A stretch of 64,000 nt of DNA from Gymnorhina tibicen (Eukaryota > Chordata > Aves > Passeriformes > Artamidae). A model generated the notes under the pieces. The model saw only the letters and a list, made by a program, of their open reading frames with translations. It did no database searches and was not told where the DNA came from. A program made the position numbers and the translations under genes. This document shows positions 28,770-41,582 of the stretch, in pieces (the stretch's first letter is position 1; each line of letters opens with the position of its first letter). Location of the stretch: contig VXAZ01001682.1 in the NCBI GenBank assembly GCA_013399875.1, positions 1,131,060 through 1,195,059 of the forward strand. Direction: 5' to 3'.

Positions 28770-29505
28770 AGGGGCAACCTTGGTTGTGGGGATAGACTGA
28801 GGAACGAGAGGCTGGAGAGCAGCACTGTGGAAAGGGCCCTGGGGGTCCTGGTTGACAGAAAGTTGAACATGAGTCAGCAGTGCCCTGGCAGCCAGGAGGG
28901 ACATCCCTGTCCTGGGGGGCATCAGGCACAGCATCACCAGCTGGGCAAGGGAGGGGATTGTCCTGCTCTGCTCTGCCTTGGGCAGCCTCACCTCAAGTAC
29001 TGGGCACCACAATATGAAGATATTGAGTTATTAGTGAGCACCCAAGGGATGCTACGAAGATGGTGAAGGAGGGACCACACTAAAGATGAGGAGGGGAAGC
29101 TGTATGAGGAACAGCTGAGGTCACTTGGTCTGTTCATCCTGGAGGAGACTGATGGGAGACCTCATTGCAGTTACAGCTTCCTCATGAGGGGAAAAGGAGG
29201 GGCAGGCACTGATCTCTTCTCTGTGGTGACCAGTGACAGGAGCCAAGGGAATGGCCGGAGGCTGTGTCGGGGGAGGTTTAGGTCGGATATCAGGAAAAGG
29301 TTCTTCACCCAGAGGGTGGCACTGGAACAGGCTCCCCAGGGAAGTGATCACAGCACCAAGCCTGACAGAGCTCAAGAAGCACTTGGACAATGCTTTCAGG
29401 CACATGGGGTGATTCTTGTGGTGTTCTGTACTGGGCCGGGAGCTGGATTTGATGATGCTGATGGGTCCCTTCCAACTCAGCATATTCTATAATTCTGGGA
29501 TTCCA
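28770..29505 (+). mobile_element. CR1 LINE, 5'-truncated, plus orientation
   Basis: From RLESSTVERALGVLVDRKLN (28809 on) to the terminal tattctataattctggga (29485-29501) this is the 3' end of a CR1 element. It keeps the FRSDIRKRFFT-like motif of the reverse transcriptase C-terminus and then the short 3' UTR. It carries the same approximately 2-nt loss after MSQQC as the copy at 20924-21845, so both derive from one subfamily lineage that already had the break. No poly(A) tail, as expected for CR1. It is antisense to KCNQ3. Confidence 0.92.
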
Positions 29506-32500
29506 TCTGATTCTTGATGAACAATTAGTGTTGTTCACATGCTACTGACCACTGTCAGAAGTGTTTCTGTGTTCTTCACCTTAAAAATAAATTATTTCAA
29601 TGTTGTCGTTGAAACCCAATTACACCCCATGTCAGAGCAGAACAAAAGCAAATGTGATTTTGGCTTCAAGCCTGCCAGTATCATTCAGTGCCTCAGTGAT
29701 TTTATTTCCCTAAGTCAGCAGTATTTAAATTTGTCTGTACGTAATTTCTTGTCGTTTATTCATATCTCAACAGCTGGATTGCGGCACTGTGCCCTGCATT
29801 GTATCAGTGTAGGCTGAGCAACAAAGAGCCACTGTGCCTCAGAGATCATCTACTGATTTATAGCTTACTCGGACAGCATTTATTTTGGGATGACACACGG
29901 AGTGGAAGATCCATTGCCAGTGGCCATTGGACAGGAGCAGGAAAGCAGCCACTGCCTAGTGCATATGTGGGACAGGAAAAGCTCCATTTACACTGAGAAA
30001 AAACCTGGTAGATGAAGGTTATTTTGATGTAGCCAAAATTCAGACTAGATGTCTAAGCAATTTGTTAAGCCAAAGCAATCAGTGCATCATTGTGTAACAG
30101 GTATCAGCTGGGCATGGTAAGTGGCCATGCATCCACGGCCCTCTACAGCTGTGAAATAAAACATTCTAGCTTAGAGCAGGAACTTCTGAACCATGGTACT
30201 ACTAGTGATTTCAGCCATAGCTTTGGCTTTGGTAATAGCATTTCCTAGGCTGGAAATTATGATAATGATCTTTGTTGTTCTCTGGTTTAGACAGTGTCAG
30301 TAATGTCAGTCTACAGGGCAATATCTCCACACATTAATGTAAATCTTTTATCATGTACATACATAAAACTTCCCTGTAGCCACCAAAGGAAATCTGTCCA
30401 GTGTCAGTATGGATTTCTGGTTCTTAGTTCTACTACAGATGCATGTCCTTAGCATCCATTTACTCATCTGTGAAATGGAAACCCTATGATTTAACCACAT
30501 TTCAGACCAATGGAATGATTGCAATTTCAGCAACTTGAAATCAGGAAACATATCAATATTACTGTTGTTACCAATGCAGGATAAAAAAAAGCCAAAACCA
30601 AAACCAAAACCAAACCAATGAAACAAATAAAAAATCCCTACACCTTTTCCTAACTGGAAGGACTGTGGCAACAGAAACTAAAGAAGTTGCTGGGAAAAGG
30701 AGTCCTGCCTATTCCCCTTCCATACTGAACTCACACACTGCTTAAAATCATTCTCTACATTCATCAGCCCAGAGGAATCCTCTTCACAGCACCTGTAGGA
30801 GCTCTCTGGGGTATTCCCAGCATCTGAGCATATGGGCTGAGAGTATGTTTGTGCTTCAGCTCCTGAGGGCACCATGCATGAAGCGAAGGGGCTGTGAGAC
30901 TAAGCACCAGCTGTAGCAAACAGTGTTCAGGCAACTCCCCAATTTCCTCTTCTTGTGCTTGTTCAGCAGCAGCAGAACAGTAACTCCTGGGTACCACTTT
31001 CCAGTTCCCATTCTGACTCACTGCCTGACCCCAGACAAGTCAGCCAACCTCACTTTTCCATTTTATGCCTGAGTGTTAAAAGAATGCAGCACTTACCCTC
31101 CTCTTCTGGGTGTTGCAAAGCTTTGGTAATTCGTACTTGTCAGCTGCTTTGGGATCCTTAGACAAAAGGTGCTAAAGGATTAATATTAATATTTATGAGA
31201 AAGCCAAGACTATAACATAATGCCTGCAAGTTGAATGCAGCTGCATGCACTTTGCTGGACAGCATTGGGCCACTGGGCTTATTTCTCTTCTTTTTTTACA
31301 GGAGCATGACTGCAACAGCATCCCTGAGTGGTTATGTCATTTAACAAGGACTATATTTGGCAGTGGTTGCATGTTTCATGAAAAGAAACTATTACCTTGA
31401 TATTCGTGGTACCCCGAATGTTGCCCAAATTGTTGCATCAACATTTTGCAGAGGCACCTGGACAGCTTGACATCCCTGCAATAGCGAATTCCTTAGCTTC
31501 TTTCCCATCCTTTAAAGTAAGTCTTTCCTTCTTTGATCTGAAACACCGTTTCATTGTGTTAAGCAAAGTCCTATTTTCACAAGACTTTGTGCAGTGTTCA
31601 GTCCTGCTTAATGACTGACTGCAGGGTGTGGACAATCACCTAGAGGGCTAATTATGTACATTATGGTTCCAGCTTTACAGGGCAAATTTCGGCATGACTG
31701 AAAGAGAACCACTTTTTCTTGAGTGCCTGTTTTGGTAACAGGAGCCAACAGAAGTGCATCCGAGATTTCTTTCAATAAATCAGTCAATAAAGAGAGATCT
31801 GTAAGAGTTGCTTGCCTGAGTCAGAGGGCAGACAGAAAGTTATGCTCCTGTTTGCTTCAGGGAGCACCATGTGCTTCAGAGAATCGTCTCTCTGCCCTCC
31901 ACCATGGGTGCGGTACTACAGCTGCTAGATACAAACACCAGGCTATTTGCCTTTGTAGCTTTCTTTTATGCGCAGCAAACCTTCCTTAACCAGAGTAGGA
32001 GCAAAGAAGGTGGTAAACATCAAAAATAGGCTTTTGTAAGTAGGAAAAAAACCTGTGAATGCATTAGACTGAGAGATGTCTCCATGTGCTTTTTACAGTC
32101 TGGTCACGTTCTCCAATTGCTCTGGTGATTTGTACTTAATCACAGCCATTCTCCTTTGCTTCCCATTCTACTCCCCTCTCTGGCCTAGGGATGAAGTCAC
32201 AGGCTAAGCCTGATGATGACAGTCAATGACACAGTTACAGGCAGTATTTTGGTCTGACTGTAATGATGGCAGATCTGCATTTTTACTGCAGGATCAAACA
32301 GGAGAAACTGAGCAGGGTAAAGGAGGGAAAACCTTTATATATTTTAAGGCAACCAGCTCCTTTCCATCATGTTAGATGATAAATGTTGAAAATACTGAAA
32401 AATTAGAGGGGAACATTAGGGAGAAAGACATTTCTGAGTATGGGCTATAATGTGCTTTAGGGATTTATGAGAAGCCAGAGCCCATTCCCCCATTCCTCCA

Positions 32501-35500
32501 GGCATTCTTTTTCAATCTAATTAAGCATAAAGAAAAGTACATGCAACTTCAGGATGATGTAATGCATCTGCGTAACTGTGCACTGCATTGTGAAAGAGCA
32601 TTCAGTCTAATGTTATGGATATTTGATGGAACCATTTCCACTATTAATATTCACCAAGGATTCCTAGAATTAACTGTAATTACTGAGGGAAAGGGCCTAG
32701 ATATGGCTGAGCACAGCTCAAAGAAAACATCTGTTCAGTGCTCTGTGCTGGGCAACCACAAGGATGGTGTCAGGCTGCATTAGGAAAAGACAAGGCAACA
32801 AAATATGAAAAGAGGCAATTGAAAGAGAGCTGAAATAATGAATGGCTTCAAATTAAAACCCAGTTATAAATTCTGCTACTGACTCCTAGAGAGATGATAC
32901 CTGCAGAGTATTCACCCAGAGTTACCTGACTCTGCATGATTCTAGAGAAACTTGTAAAGCAAGACCAATCTCTATTTTTATCCCAGAAAAATTCCCAGAA
33001 TTTATAGTACAAGTAGGGAATGTATCTTGTGAATAAAATGATATATCACCATATAACTGTTTTGCAAATCAGAGCCCTAAAAGCAAACACCCCAGACAAA
33101 GGAGAAGTGTGAGGGATTGCAGAATGTTCCTTCATTTATTACAAGGAGCCACACAGTAACACGTTTTGATTCATCAACAGATTAGGTCACAACATGGCAA
33201 ATAAAAGCTTGTTTTTTGTCTCCTGAAAGCTTGTAAAGTTCTTGCTGATTTTCACTAATGTTTCAAAGTCTGACAGCTTTAATGAAATAATTTTTCATGT
33301 GAAGAGATGCTGAAGAGATCTTAAAAGCATGTATTCAACATTAAGTTGTCCCACTGCATTAATAAACACTTGCTTTTATATTATGACTCTGCTACACCCA
33401 TGATCCTTGATGTTGTCAACAATATTAAAAAAATGCAGGGAAGGAGACTGGTGAACTGCTCATCACCTAGCCTGCTGTTTCTTCTGCCCCTGCACCAAAC
33501 ATAACTCCTTTTCTACGATGGGAGGCAGGTCTGGTGGTTCTGGCTGAATAAATACATCTTTTTAGGATTTCTTGTGGCTTGAATGTATAACAGGTCTATC
33601 AGCCTTGGGAGGCCTCACCTACACAGTCTGTGACATCTATCAATGTGCAAGGCATTCTAGAATGACATGGTTTAGCCCTGTCTTCCTGCTTCTAAACTGA
33701 TTAGGAAATATCTTAACCTTGATGTTACTGGGATTTTTCAATCTGACAGGGTATGGGATTAAAAGACCAGTGGGCAGTGAGGCAAATTACAGAAAAGTAA
33801 AACATTTGAGGGAAATCAATCCTTTGGGTCATTACATCCCTCCTACCACAGAATGTCACACAATCCTGAGCAAAAGCAGTTCAGACTGCATCTCCATTGC
33901 TCTGATCATCTCTCCTCTGGTACTTCTGATGCAAGAGTGTCACAGAATCTTACTCCTCAACTAGTCATAACCCTTCTTGTTTTCAGCCTAAAATAATAAT
34001 GAGCAATATATTCACATTTGGTTCTGCCAGCACTGTCCTGTCTGCTAACAATTGTGTTTGCCTCCCCAGTGATCACACACTGATGTATTGACAGACAACA
34101 TATATTTCTGCAGCCTCCACCTTGCTGAAGTTAAACAAGCTGACTCAGTGTGTCTCTCCTCATAAGAAAATAATCTCTGTTTTTCATTATCCCGTGGTCC
34201 ACCTCTGCACCTGATCTAGTTTGAACTTCTCTGCTCTGAATATATATGGCCAAATTTATAGATATTTATGTATATAGATATGGGCTGTAGCTTTCTCAGT
34301 CTCTGTCTTCCTGGAAATTTTTGAATGAAGCTTGGGATTCTTTCCAAGTGCCTGCAGGCCTCTGGAAAGCAAAGCTGATTTTCTGACCTGCCTTTTGTTC
34401 AATTTCTACAAATACTCTATGGACCTCAAACAAAAACCCACAGATTTGCAGTATTTTAGATCTTAGTGTCTTAGCAGTACTTCCCCTTCCTCAGGACAAA
34501 AACTTCTGATGCATCCTACAAGTGCATTTGCTCTTTCATAGTCACATTACATTTTCTGTTTATTTCTGTCTTTTAAAGTAAAGAAACTCTTACAGCCCTC
34601 TCTGCTCCTGAGGCCAGAGTGCCAGCTGGTATCTGCACAGACCAGCTTCTCACCATTTGACTACAGGTAACATGCTGGCCATTCCTCTATCAGTTTGATA
34701 GATTTGCTGCAAACACTTATTTGACAATCAATATGCCAGGTTTTCAGGATTCTGGGACAAAGAGTATGATGTTCTAGTGTTGTCCTAGATGTCTCTTCTT
34801 GTGTTCTTTGAATTTTCTTTCCATATTTGGTCTGATAACTTCCCCTATTATGTATGTACCTTGTATTTTTTTAGCTTATTGTGGCTCTGTGCTCACTAAA
34901 TAGGTAAGAAATTGGAATTTGGTGCAAAGGGATACTTGTAGAGAAATGGGATTAGAACCTGGTGTTCTCAACCAATAATAATACGTGAAAAGAGAATTTT
35001 CTTGCAGTACCTCAAAGCTGATGGGTTATTTCAAGACTTGTTAGGAAGCATAATTGTCATCTTGTCTCTGTTCCAAATTGGAACAGATCGTCAGTAATAA
35101 TCCAGTGATGAAGAGAGCCGCAGAACTGTGGCCTTTGGAGTGCATTAGAAATTAATTTTAATTTAACTTTTCCTCAGGGACAGTTCTGGTTCCCTTGGAT
35201 CTAAAATGGGGTTGAGAGTCAGAACTCATGGTCTCTGTTTCAGTTTCTGATAGTGAATCAAGCATTCTCTGAAAACTTACTGAGCCCAAAGTATTAATTT
35301 AGAAACAAAATAAATTATCTACAGTGTTCCGATTATTAACTGCACTTTGGTTATAAAGGACATGACAACTTTATTTCCTGCTTACTTCTTTTATACTGGG
35401 AGTACTATGCTGGATATTCCTTCAGAATTTAGTGAAAAATAAAATATGATGCTTTCTAAAAAAGATACTCTGAAAAAAAAAATTCACAGAGTTCTTCCAT

Positions 35501-35897
35501 GGATAAAGAATGACATTGTGAGCCTTCTTATCACTACAGGAGTTGATTATGCTACTGGTCAGAAAGATCCCTTCCTCACTTAAAAATGAAGGAATTCATA
35601 TATGAGAATATGTGTTTCCATGTGAAGGGTGAATGGAATGGAATATACCACCCCATTTTGGCACATTCAGTACCATTCTGTGAAGCCTCCTTAGTAGTGT
35701 TCAAAAAGAGCAAAATCCGAGAGCTGACTTTTTCACATCTTCCCTAGTACATAAAGGACAGCAGCTCTGTTCTAGTTTAAGAATGAAATGGCTGTGTTTA
35801 ACCAAAACATCTTGTACTTGTTGATGTATCTTTGAAATGGAGTGTTCACACCTTCCACAGGTAGGAGTGTCATTGGGAGGTTCTCCCATGTTGTTTC
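29506..35897 (-). other. KCNQ3: KCNQ3 intron 1 segment, no gene seen
   Basis: AT-rich intron sequence with no recognised transposon or exon. It holds one hexamer repeat at 30592-30618. Confidence 0.8.
30592..30618. repeat. (CCAAAA)n hexamer repeat
   Basis: Three perfect CCAAAA units followed by a decayed fourth. Confidence 0.9.
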
Positions 35898-36488
35898 TGT
35901 GCTGGTTTCATCTGGGGTGGAGTTAATTTTCTTCACAGTGGCTGGTGTGGGGCTGTGTTTTGGATTTGTGCTGAACACAGGGTTGATAACACAGAGATGT
36001 TTTTGTTACTGCTGAGCAGGGCCTACACAGAGCCAAGGCCTTTTCTGCTTCTCGTACGGCCACACTGGGGAGGAAGCTGGGGGTGCACGGGAGGTTGGGA
36101 GGAGACACAGCCTGGACAGGTGACCCAAACTGACCAAAGGGATATTCCAGACCAGGTGACATCATGCTCAGTGTATAAAGTGGGGGGAAGAAGGAGGAAG
36201 GGGGCATGTTTGTAGTGATGACATTTGCCTTCCCAAGTAACCATTATGTGTGATGGGGCCCTGCTCTCCTGGAGATGGCTGAACGCCTGCCTGCCCCTGG
36301 GAAGCAGGGAAAATTCATTCCTTTTTTTTGCTTGTGTGCTTGGCTTTTGCTTTCCCTTTCAAACTGTCTTTTTCAAACCCACGAGTTTTCCAGCTTTTCT
36401 ATTCTGACTCTCTCCCCAGTCCTGCTGGTGGGGGAGTGAGCAAGTGGCTGCGTGGGGCTGGGCTGCTGGCTGGGGTTAAACCACAACA
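35898..36488 (+). mobile_element. Solo LTR of an avian ERVL-type endogenous retrovirus, plus orientation
   Basis: The start tgtgctggtttcatctgggg and end ggggttaaaccacaaca fit the well-known bird ERVL LTR pattern (TGT...ACA, about 600 nt). Internal landmarks are also in place: ggagttaattttcttc after the start, gctgagcagggc, gacccaaactgaccaaaggg, a CRE-like TGACATCA (36157-36164), the TATA box TATAAA (36174-36179) and cccacgagtttt near the end. No internal retroviral sequence follows, so this is a solo LTR left by recombination. A 5-nt target duplication is not clear (gtttc versus acttc), consistent with age. It is antisense to KCNQ3. Confidence 0.88.
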
Positions 36489-36949
36489 ACTTCACAGTCT
36501 TCTTCCCACCTCTTTCCTTAATGGGAGCAGACTTCTGTGCAGGCGTGGGGATGAAACCACACCTCTGAACCTGCCCACAGTATTCTCAGTCACAGCAGTC
36601 TTTATCCAATTGATACCCGCTTTTGCTTTGGGAAGGAAAGCTGAAAGGTGTTAGATTGCTCAGGATAACTGGAATATCCTTTCTACTGTGGGCCATTTTG
36701 ACAGAAACAGGACAGAAGTTTATCCCACATCTTCTCCACCAGCCCTGCGAGCGTGGCAGTCTCCAGGTCAAGGTGGGATATAGGAATTCAGTTGAGGTGG
36801 GGGAAAAGGCAATAATCGCCTTATCTGATATATCTCCTTACAAGGTGTGTTGTCTGCAATTTGAGAAGCCAAAACTTTTTTCCTCTAACATTTTTCAGGT
36901 GAACTGCATGACCTATCCGAATACACACTAGTCTAGAAAAGAGATATGA

Positions 36950-37010
36950 AAGAAGTGCCCTGCTAGCTCAGGCCAGTGGTCCATCCAGGTGTTCTTCCAG
37001 AAACAGAGTA
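36950..37010 (+). repeat. Probable old amniote interspersed-repeat fragment
   Basis: The segment 'ctagctcaggccagtggtcc' followed by 'atccagg' resembles the sauropsid repeat motif 'ggatcagaccaatggtccat'. The family name is not certain and the fragment is short. Confidence 0.4.
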
Positions 37011-38045
37011 GGAGCTGTGTAGGAGCAATTCTAAAAGTGTGACACATTTTCCAGTCTGCTCTCTGCACTCTTCTAACATACACAAACAAGTGCTGTATCA
37101 GCAATGTTGGATCTCTCCACTCTGAGGAGTAAATGAGCATGAAAGGAGGAGTGATCAAACTGAGATTGGGAAGAAAAAAGGTGTCCCATCCAAATGTTTT
37201 CTGAGAAGATAAAAAGGTCACTAGATCCTAGGGGCAATGTTGTAATGTCAAGGGAGATAGGAGGTGACCTACAGCAGAGACTCATGTTTTGGGCCATTGT
37301 CCTGATGAAGTTTGATGAATAAACAAGGATTTACAATCCCAGCTGCTACAGGCACAAAAGGGCTGAGTGGTTTGGCTGCATAAGCCGCGGCACAGTGACT
37401 GCATAGCAGAATGCATGTTTTTTGTGGCCTCCAAGTTTCTCCTGAAACAGGAACAAGATGCAAACAGCCTATGGTGGTGGAGGTGGCTCTCTACTTTGGC
37501 TCTGGAGACAGGCCAAGCTTTGCACATGTTTCAATTCAGTTTAAATGCCATCAGATAAAGCTGTCAAGTGTTTGGGGGTTGGCAGCCACGATTGGAGAGA
37601 CTGTCTAGGATGTTGTACAGAAGCTAAAATAGGAAAATTGAACAGTTGCACAACGTTCAAGCGTGGTCACAGTACACCTCTCCTGTGTCGTGACAGCACT
37701 AAAACAGGAGAACTGGCAGTGAGGAGGAGCCCATGAAAGTCACTCAGCACTATTTGCCTGGTCACAGTAGTAACCCAACTGTTATGAGAGATGCAGGTCT
37801 GAAAACGATCAATCTTTCTTTGAAATAATAATCCCAAACAAAATACATGCATTAAGGCAGGGTTAATTCTGAGACTTAATACAGGCTCTGCTCATGTGTA
37901 TACATCTATACGTAGGCAAGGTGCCTACATCTCCCCTTATCATTATTGGAGATCTAGGGCTTGGTTTATTTGCACAGACATGGTGTGTAATGGGAGATTT
38001 TCTCTGTGTCCTACTTACCATCCCATACTGATACTTTGGGTATCA

Positions 38046-38067
38046 GTAAACAACACCAGTTGTTTAC
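38046..38067. promoter_or_regulatory. Inverted pair of forkhead-type motifs
   Basis: GTAAACAAC and its exact reverse complement GTTGTTTAC flank a 4-nt spacer (acca). Each arm contains the FOX consensus RYAAAYA. Function is not shown. Confidence 0.4.
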
Positions 38068-39108
38068 ATATAGACAATAAATTGAGTTCAAAATGATAGC
38101 TCTTCTCCCCTCTCCCCCAAAGTCCTGTGTCCCCCTGCCCCACTCCAGTCCTCCCCAAATGAAAGAGAAACAAAACCAAAAAGTCCTTGAGCAATGCATT
38201 CCCTCATTCATAAAATGAAGACACTATTTTGACATCTTGCATCCATTTTTTATGTCAAGTTCAGGCAAACTCAGTCTCCTGAAGGTTGGGAAATGGTGGG
38301 TTTAGTAGCTGCTCACACAACCTTTAAGTGATGGATACCTTGATAGTACAGATGGTCTCCTTCGGCCTAAGATCTGCACAAACACAAGGTGGAATTGTAT
38401 TTGTGTGTGATGTGTATGTGCTGTTAATGAAGTTCTGGAGATGAAATTCCTCTGTTCTTGCTTTCTCATCCAGTGTTTGACCTCTAACTTCTGTTTTTAA
38501 AGGATGTTTCAGACTCAAGTTTCTTTTCAAGAAAGCTTAAAAATATAATCTACCCAGAAGTGCCATTTTTCTTTCTGTAAACAATAATTTAATTACATTA
38601 TTCCTTGAGCAGGCCATAGTATGCCATTCCGAACCCCCTTCATGTTGTTGTCCTGATATAAATGCATCTGCACCTTACTTGCTCAAATCTGACTGTTTAC
38701 AATCACAGCAGGAGCTGGAAAATAATGACTTTGATCGCACAGTAAGGTAAGGGGGCTAGCCTAGCTTGCAGAGAGACTTTCTAAGTACAATGCTTCCATT
38801 AACCCCCTAATGACACCCTCAATTGAATGTTTTTAAGCCAGAGCGTAAATATAACAGCAGCAGGCCTGTACTGGCTGGAAATAGGGTTTGCTCACAGTAT
38901 TCAGTTAACTTCCCGTGTGATGCAAGTTAGGATTCTGTTTCCTGCCCGTGGGGTCCTAAGACCTGCAAAGAGAAGAGTTAACACTGCAAGAGAGCTCATC
39001 AGAGTCAGTGAAATGCCTATGCTTGTTAGCTGAGCTGGCTTTGGAGAGAAACAGGTGCCTCCACAGGAAGAGTCAGCGGATCCGAGACATTCCTCACGGG
39101 GCGAAATG

Positions 39109-39129
39109 AATTGCTGTATTGCAGCAATT
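39109..39129. other. Perfect 8-bp hairpin
   Basis: AATTGCTG and CAGCAATT flank a 5-nt loop (tattg). It lies in a locally CpG-richer stretch (about 39070-39105), 40 nt before a CTCF-like motif. Confidence 0.6.
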
Positions 39130-39165
39130 TTAATTTGGAAGCCTTAAATTAATTCAAACTCACAA

Positions 39166-39180
39166 CAGCCCCCTGGTGTG
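39166..39180 (-). promoter_or_regulatory. CTCF-like motif, reverse
   Basis: GCCCCCTGGTG at 39168-39178 is the reverse complement of CACCAGGGGGC, a full match to the CTCF core. Its orientation is opposite to the motifs at 7586 and 8861. Confidence 0.4.
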
Positions 39181-41528
39181 CAGCTGAGAAGTGGTTTCTT
39201 TGAAAACAGAAACAGAGGAAAAAGAAAGTTAAGCTGCTTGTCTTGGACATCTTGTGAGTCACCTGCAGCCGGCAGCAGATTTGACAAGTCTTGGCTTCCC
39301 ACAGCAGTGATATGAGCATTCTTTGGATATAAATCCTCCCCATTGGAAATAAAAAGTCCTGGCAGGCAATTAAATGAGTGTCTGCAGATTGTTGAGGCTC
39401 CCCACATCGGCAGTAGGGACCCACGGGGCCCTCTCTGTCTGGTCACTGGGGATCTGGGTGGGGAGGGTGGACAAAGCCTTCAGCTGTGCAGCTGGAAACA
39501 GTGCTGGGATTGCACAGAAAGAGGCTGATTTTCCATTACATGAAGGGTTTTTCCGCTGCTGACAGAGTAAAAGATGGTTAACACAGAGTGGAAATGGTCC
39601 TGTGTAATGTCCCCCAGCACTGCAGTGTCAGAGGTTTGGCTTCAATACACCCCTCTAGAGGCAACTGCTCCCCAATTCCAAAGTTAGGCTCTGCCTAACA
39701 CGGGTATTGAGGGTATAGAAAAGAGCCAAAGATGTTGATCACTATGAGAATGTGCTTCTGAAAACACAGTATTTATTTTATTGCACACATTTCAACTGCT
39801 GCAGACAACTGTGCACCCAGAGGCCCTGTGAAACCCAGCTCGTGGCTGGGGAGAATCTCTGTAAAGAAATTGACTGATTGCTGGATAGAGCTGAGTAAGG
39901 CTGCATGCAGGGGCAAGGGCAAAGGAAGGAAAATCCTAATTTAAGGTAGTCCCAAAACAATAATCATGGAGCTATTCTTTTGGATTGTCAGTCAAGGGAC
40001 AATTTATTCTAGATAATCTAAGATGAACCTTGTAGATCTCAACATCTTGGAGAAGCAATTCTTCTGACAAATTGCAACAGTATAACATAATAGTCAGCAT
40101 TTTTCTAAAGCCCCAGCTCCTTGAGTTATATGATTACACAAGAATCTCTGCTTTGGGCAAAATAAAGAAAAAAAAAGATCTGTTGATGTGACAGCTATAC
40201 AGAAAAGTCTGAGAGAATCAGACATGAAGACTCCAACTTCAGAAAGCTGGTAACTTTGCTTGGATTTAGATTTTAAATGCAAAAGGATTTAGAATCTGTA
40301 CCCCTAAACCTAGCCAGCTTTTTACCCACTTCTAGGGGTAAGGGTAGGAAGGAAGTAAGCAAAGATTCTGCCATCCCCTGGTGTGGCAAATATTTGCAGG
40401 GAAATAATCTGAGGTTTTGTTCTGGGGTAATTTTTTCTTTTTGGGGAGGTGGTGTTCCTTTCAACCTGTCTATGCAAAGAGCCTGAGACCTTTTCTCAAG
40501 AGCAAATACTGTTAAATTGCAATGCCTCAGACAAACAGGTGGGACACTGGTGGCCTGATCCAAGAAGTGCTGGACAGTTTTGCATGCACAGGCATACAAA
40601 GATTCCCCTGACTAAAACCTGTGTTCTTTAATTACATAATGCTGCTGTGTTTGAATTGCAAATAATTTTTATTCTTCATCCTTGTGCCTTTACCTGATGA
40701 AGAATTCATCACTTCCAGACCCGGCATATTCATGCAGTTTTTCTGTGTTTTGTAAACAAATCACTTGTTTTCAAAGCTCTTAAAAAATTCAACCTAAATA
40801 TTTTTGCTAAGTTATTTATGGCTGCACCAGATACAGCAGTATGAAATGTGGCTTCTGATGCCACCTGTGCCCTATGAAATGCATGTCCATAAATCATTTT
40901 GAGTTCCACTGGAATGAAAGTCCCTACATAAGCAAAAGCACGATGTTTCAGAGCTTTAATACTTGAGTTCAAATGCATTAATGAACTTCTGTCAATTTAC
41001 TGAAGGGAAGGAACTAGGATTTTTTTTTAACTGGCTATGTAAAATGACAGGAAAGTCTTAGAGAGGTTCAAAAGTTTAATTCCTCTAACTGTCTACAGCT
41101 CAGGTACTATGTTATTCCTTTGATCTAAAATTGCATTAACACTGAACAGATTTCCTCTGAAGTTTACCTACACTATATATTTGACCATAATGACCTTCCA
41201 AACCTCCTGATGTTTTTTCTTGCAATAATTCCTTCTTTCCTGGTAGCTTCCAACTATTTTACTTTGTGAAGGTCCAATTTTATTTTCAGGGGCATAGCTA
41301 TCATGCAGGGATTTAGTGCCTCAATTTGCTTTTCCTAGTTCCTTTTCATATTTATCCCTTCTTACAAGTAACCCTGAGGGTCTGCAAACCCCAGGCTGGA
41401 AACCGCTGTTCTGTGTTCAAAAAAACCAAATTTTTTTTTCTGCACAGGCTGCTGAGGAGCTCCAAGGGAGGGAAGGACATAGGGAAGGAGAAAGGGGAAC
41501 AAAGGGAGGAAGAGGAGAAGGGAAAGAG

Positions 41529-41582
41529 AGGAAGGAAGGAAGGAAGGAAGGAAGGAAGGAAGGAAGGAAGGAAGGAAGGAAG
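41529..41582. repeat. (GGAA)n microsatellite
   Basis: About 13 uninterrupted GGAA units in an otherwise purine-rich tract (41460-41600). A shorter run follows at about 41588-41599. Confidence 0.95.
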
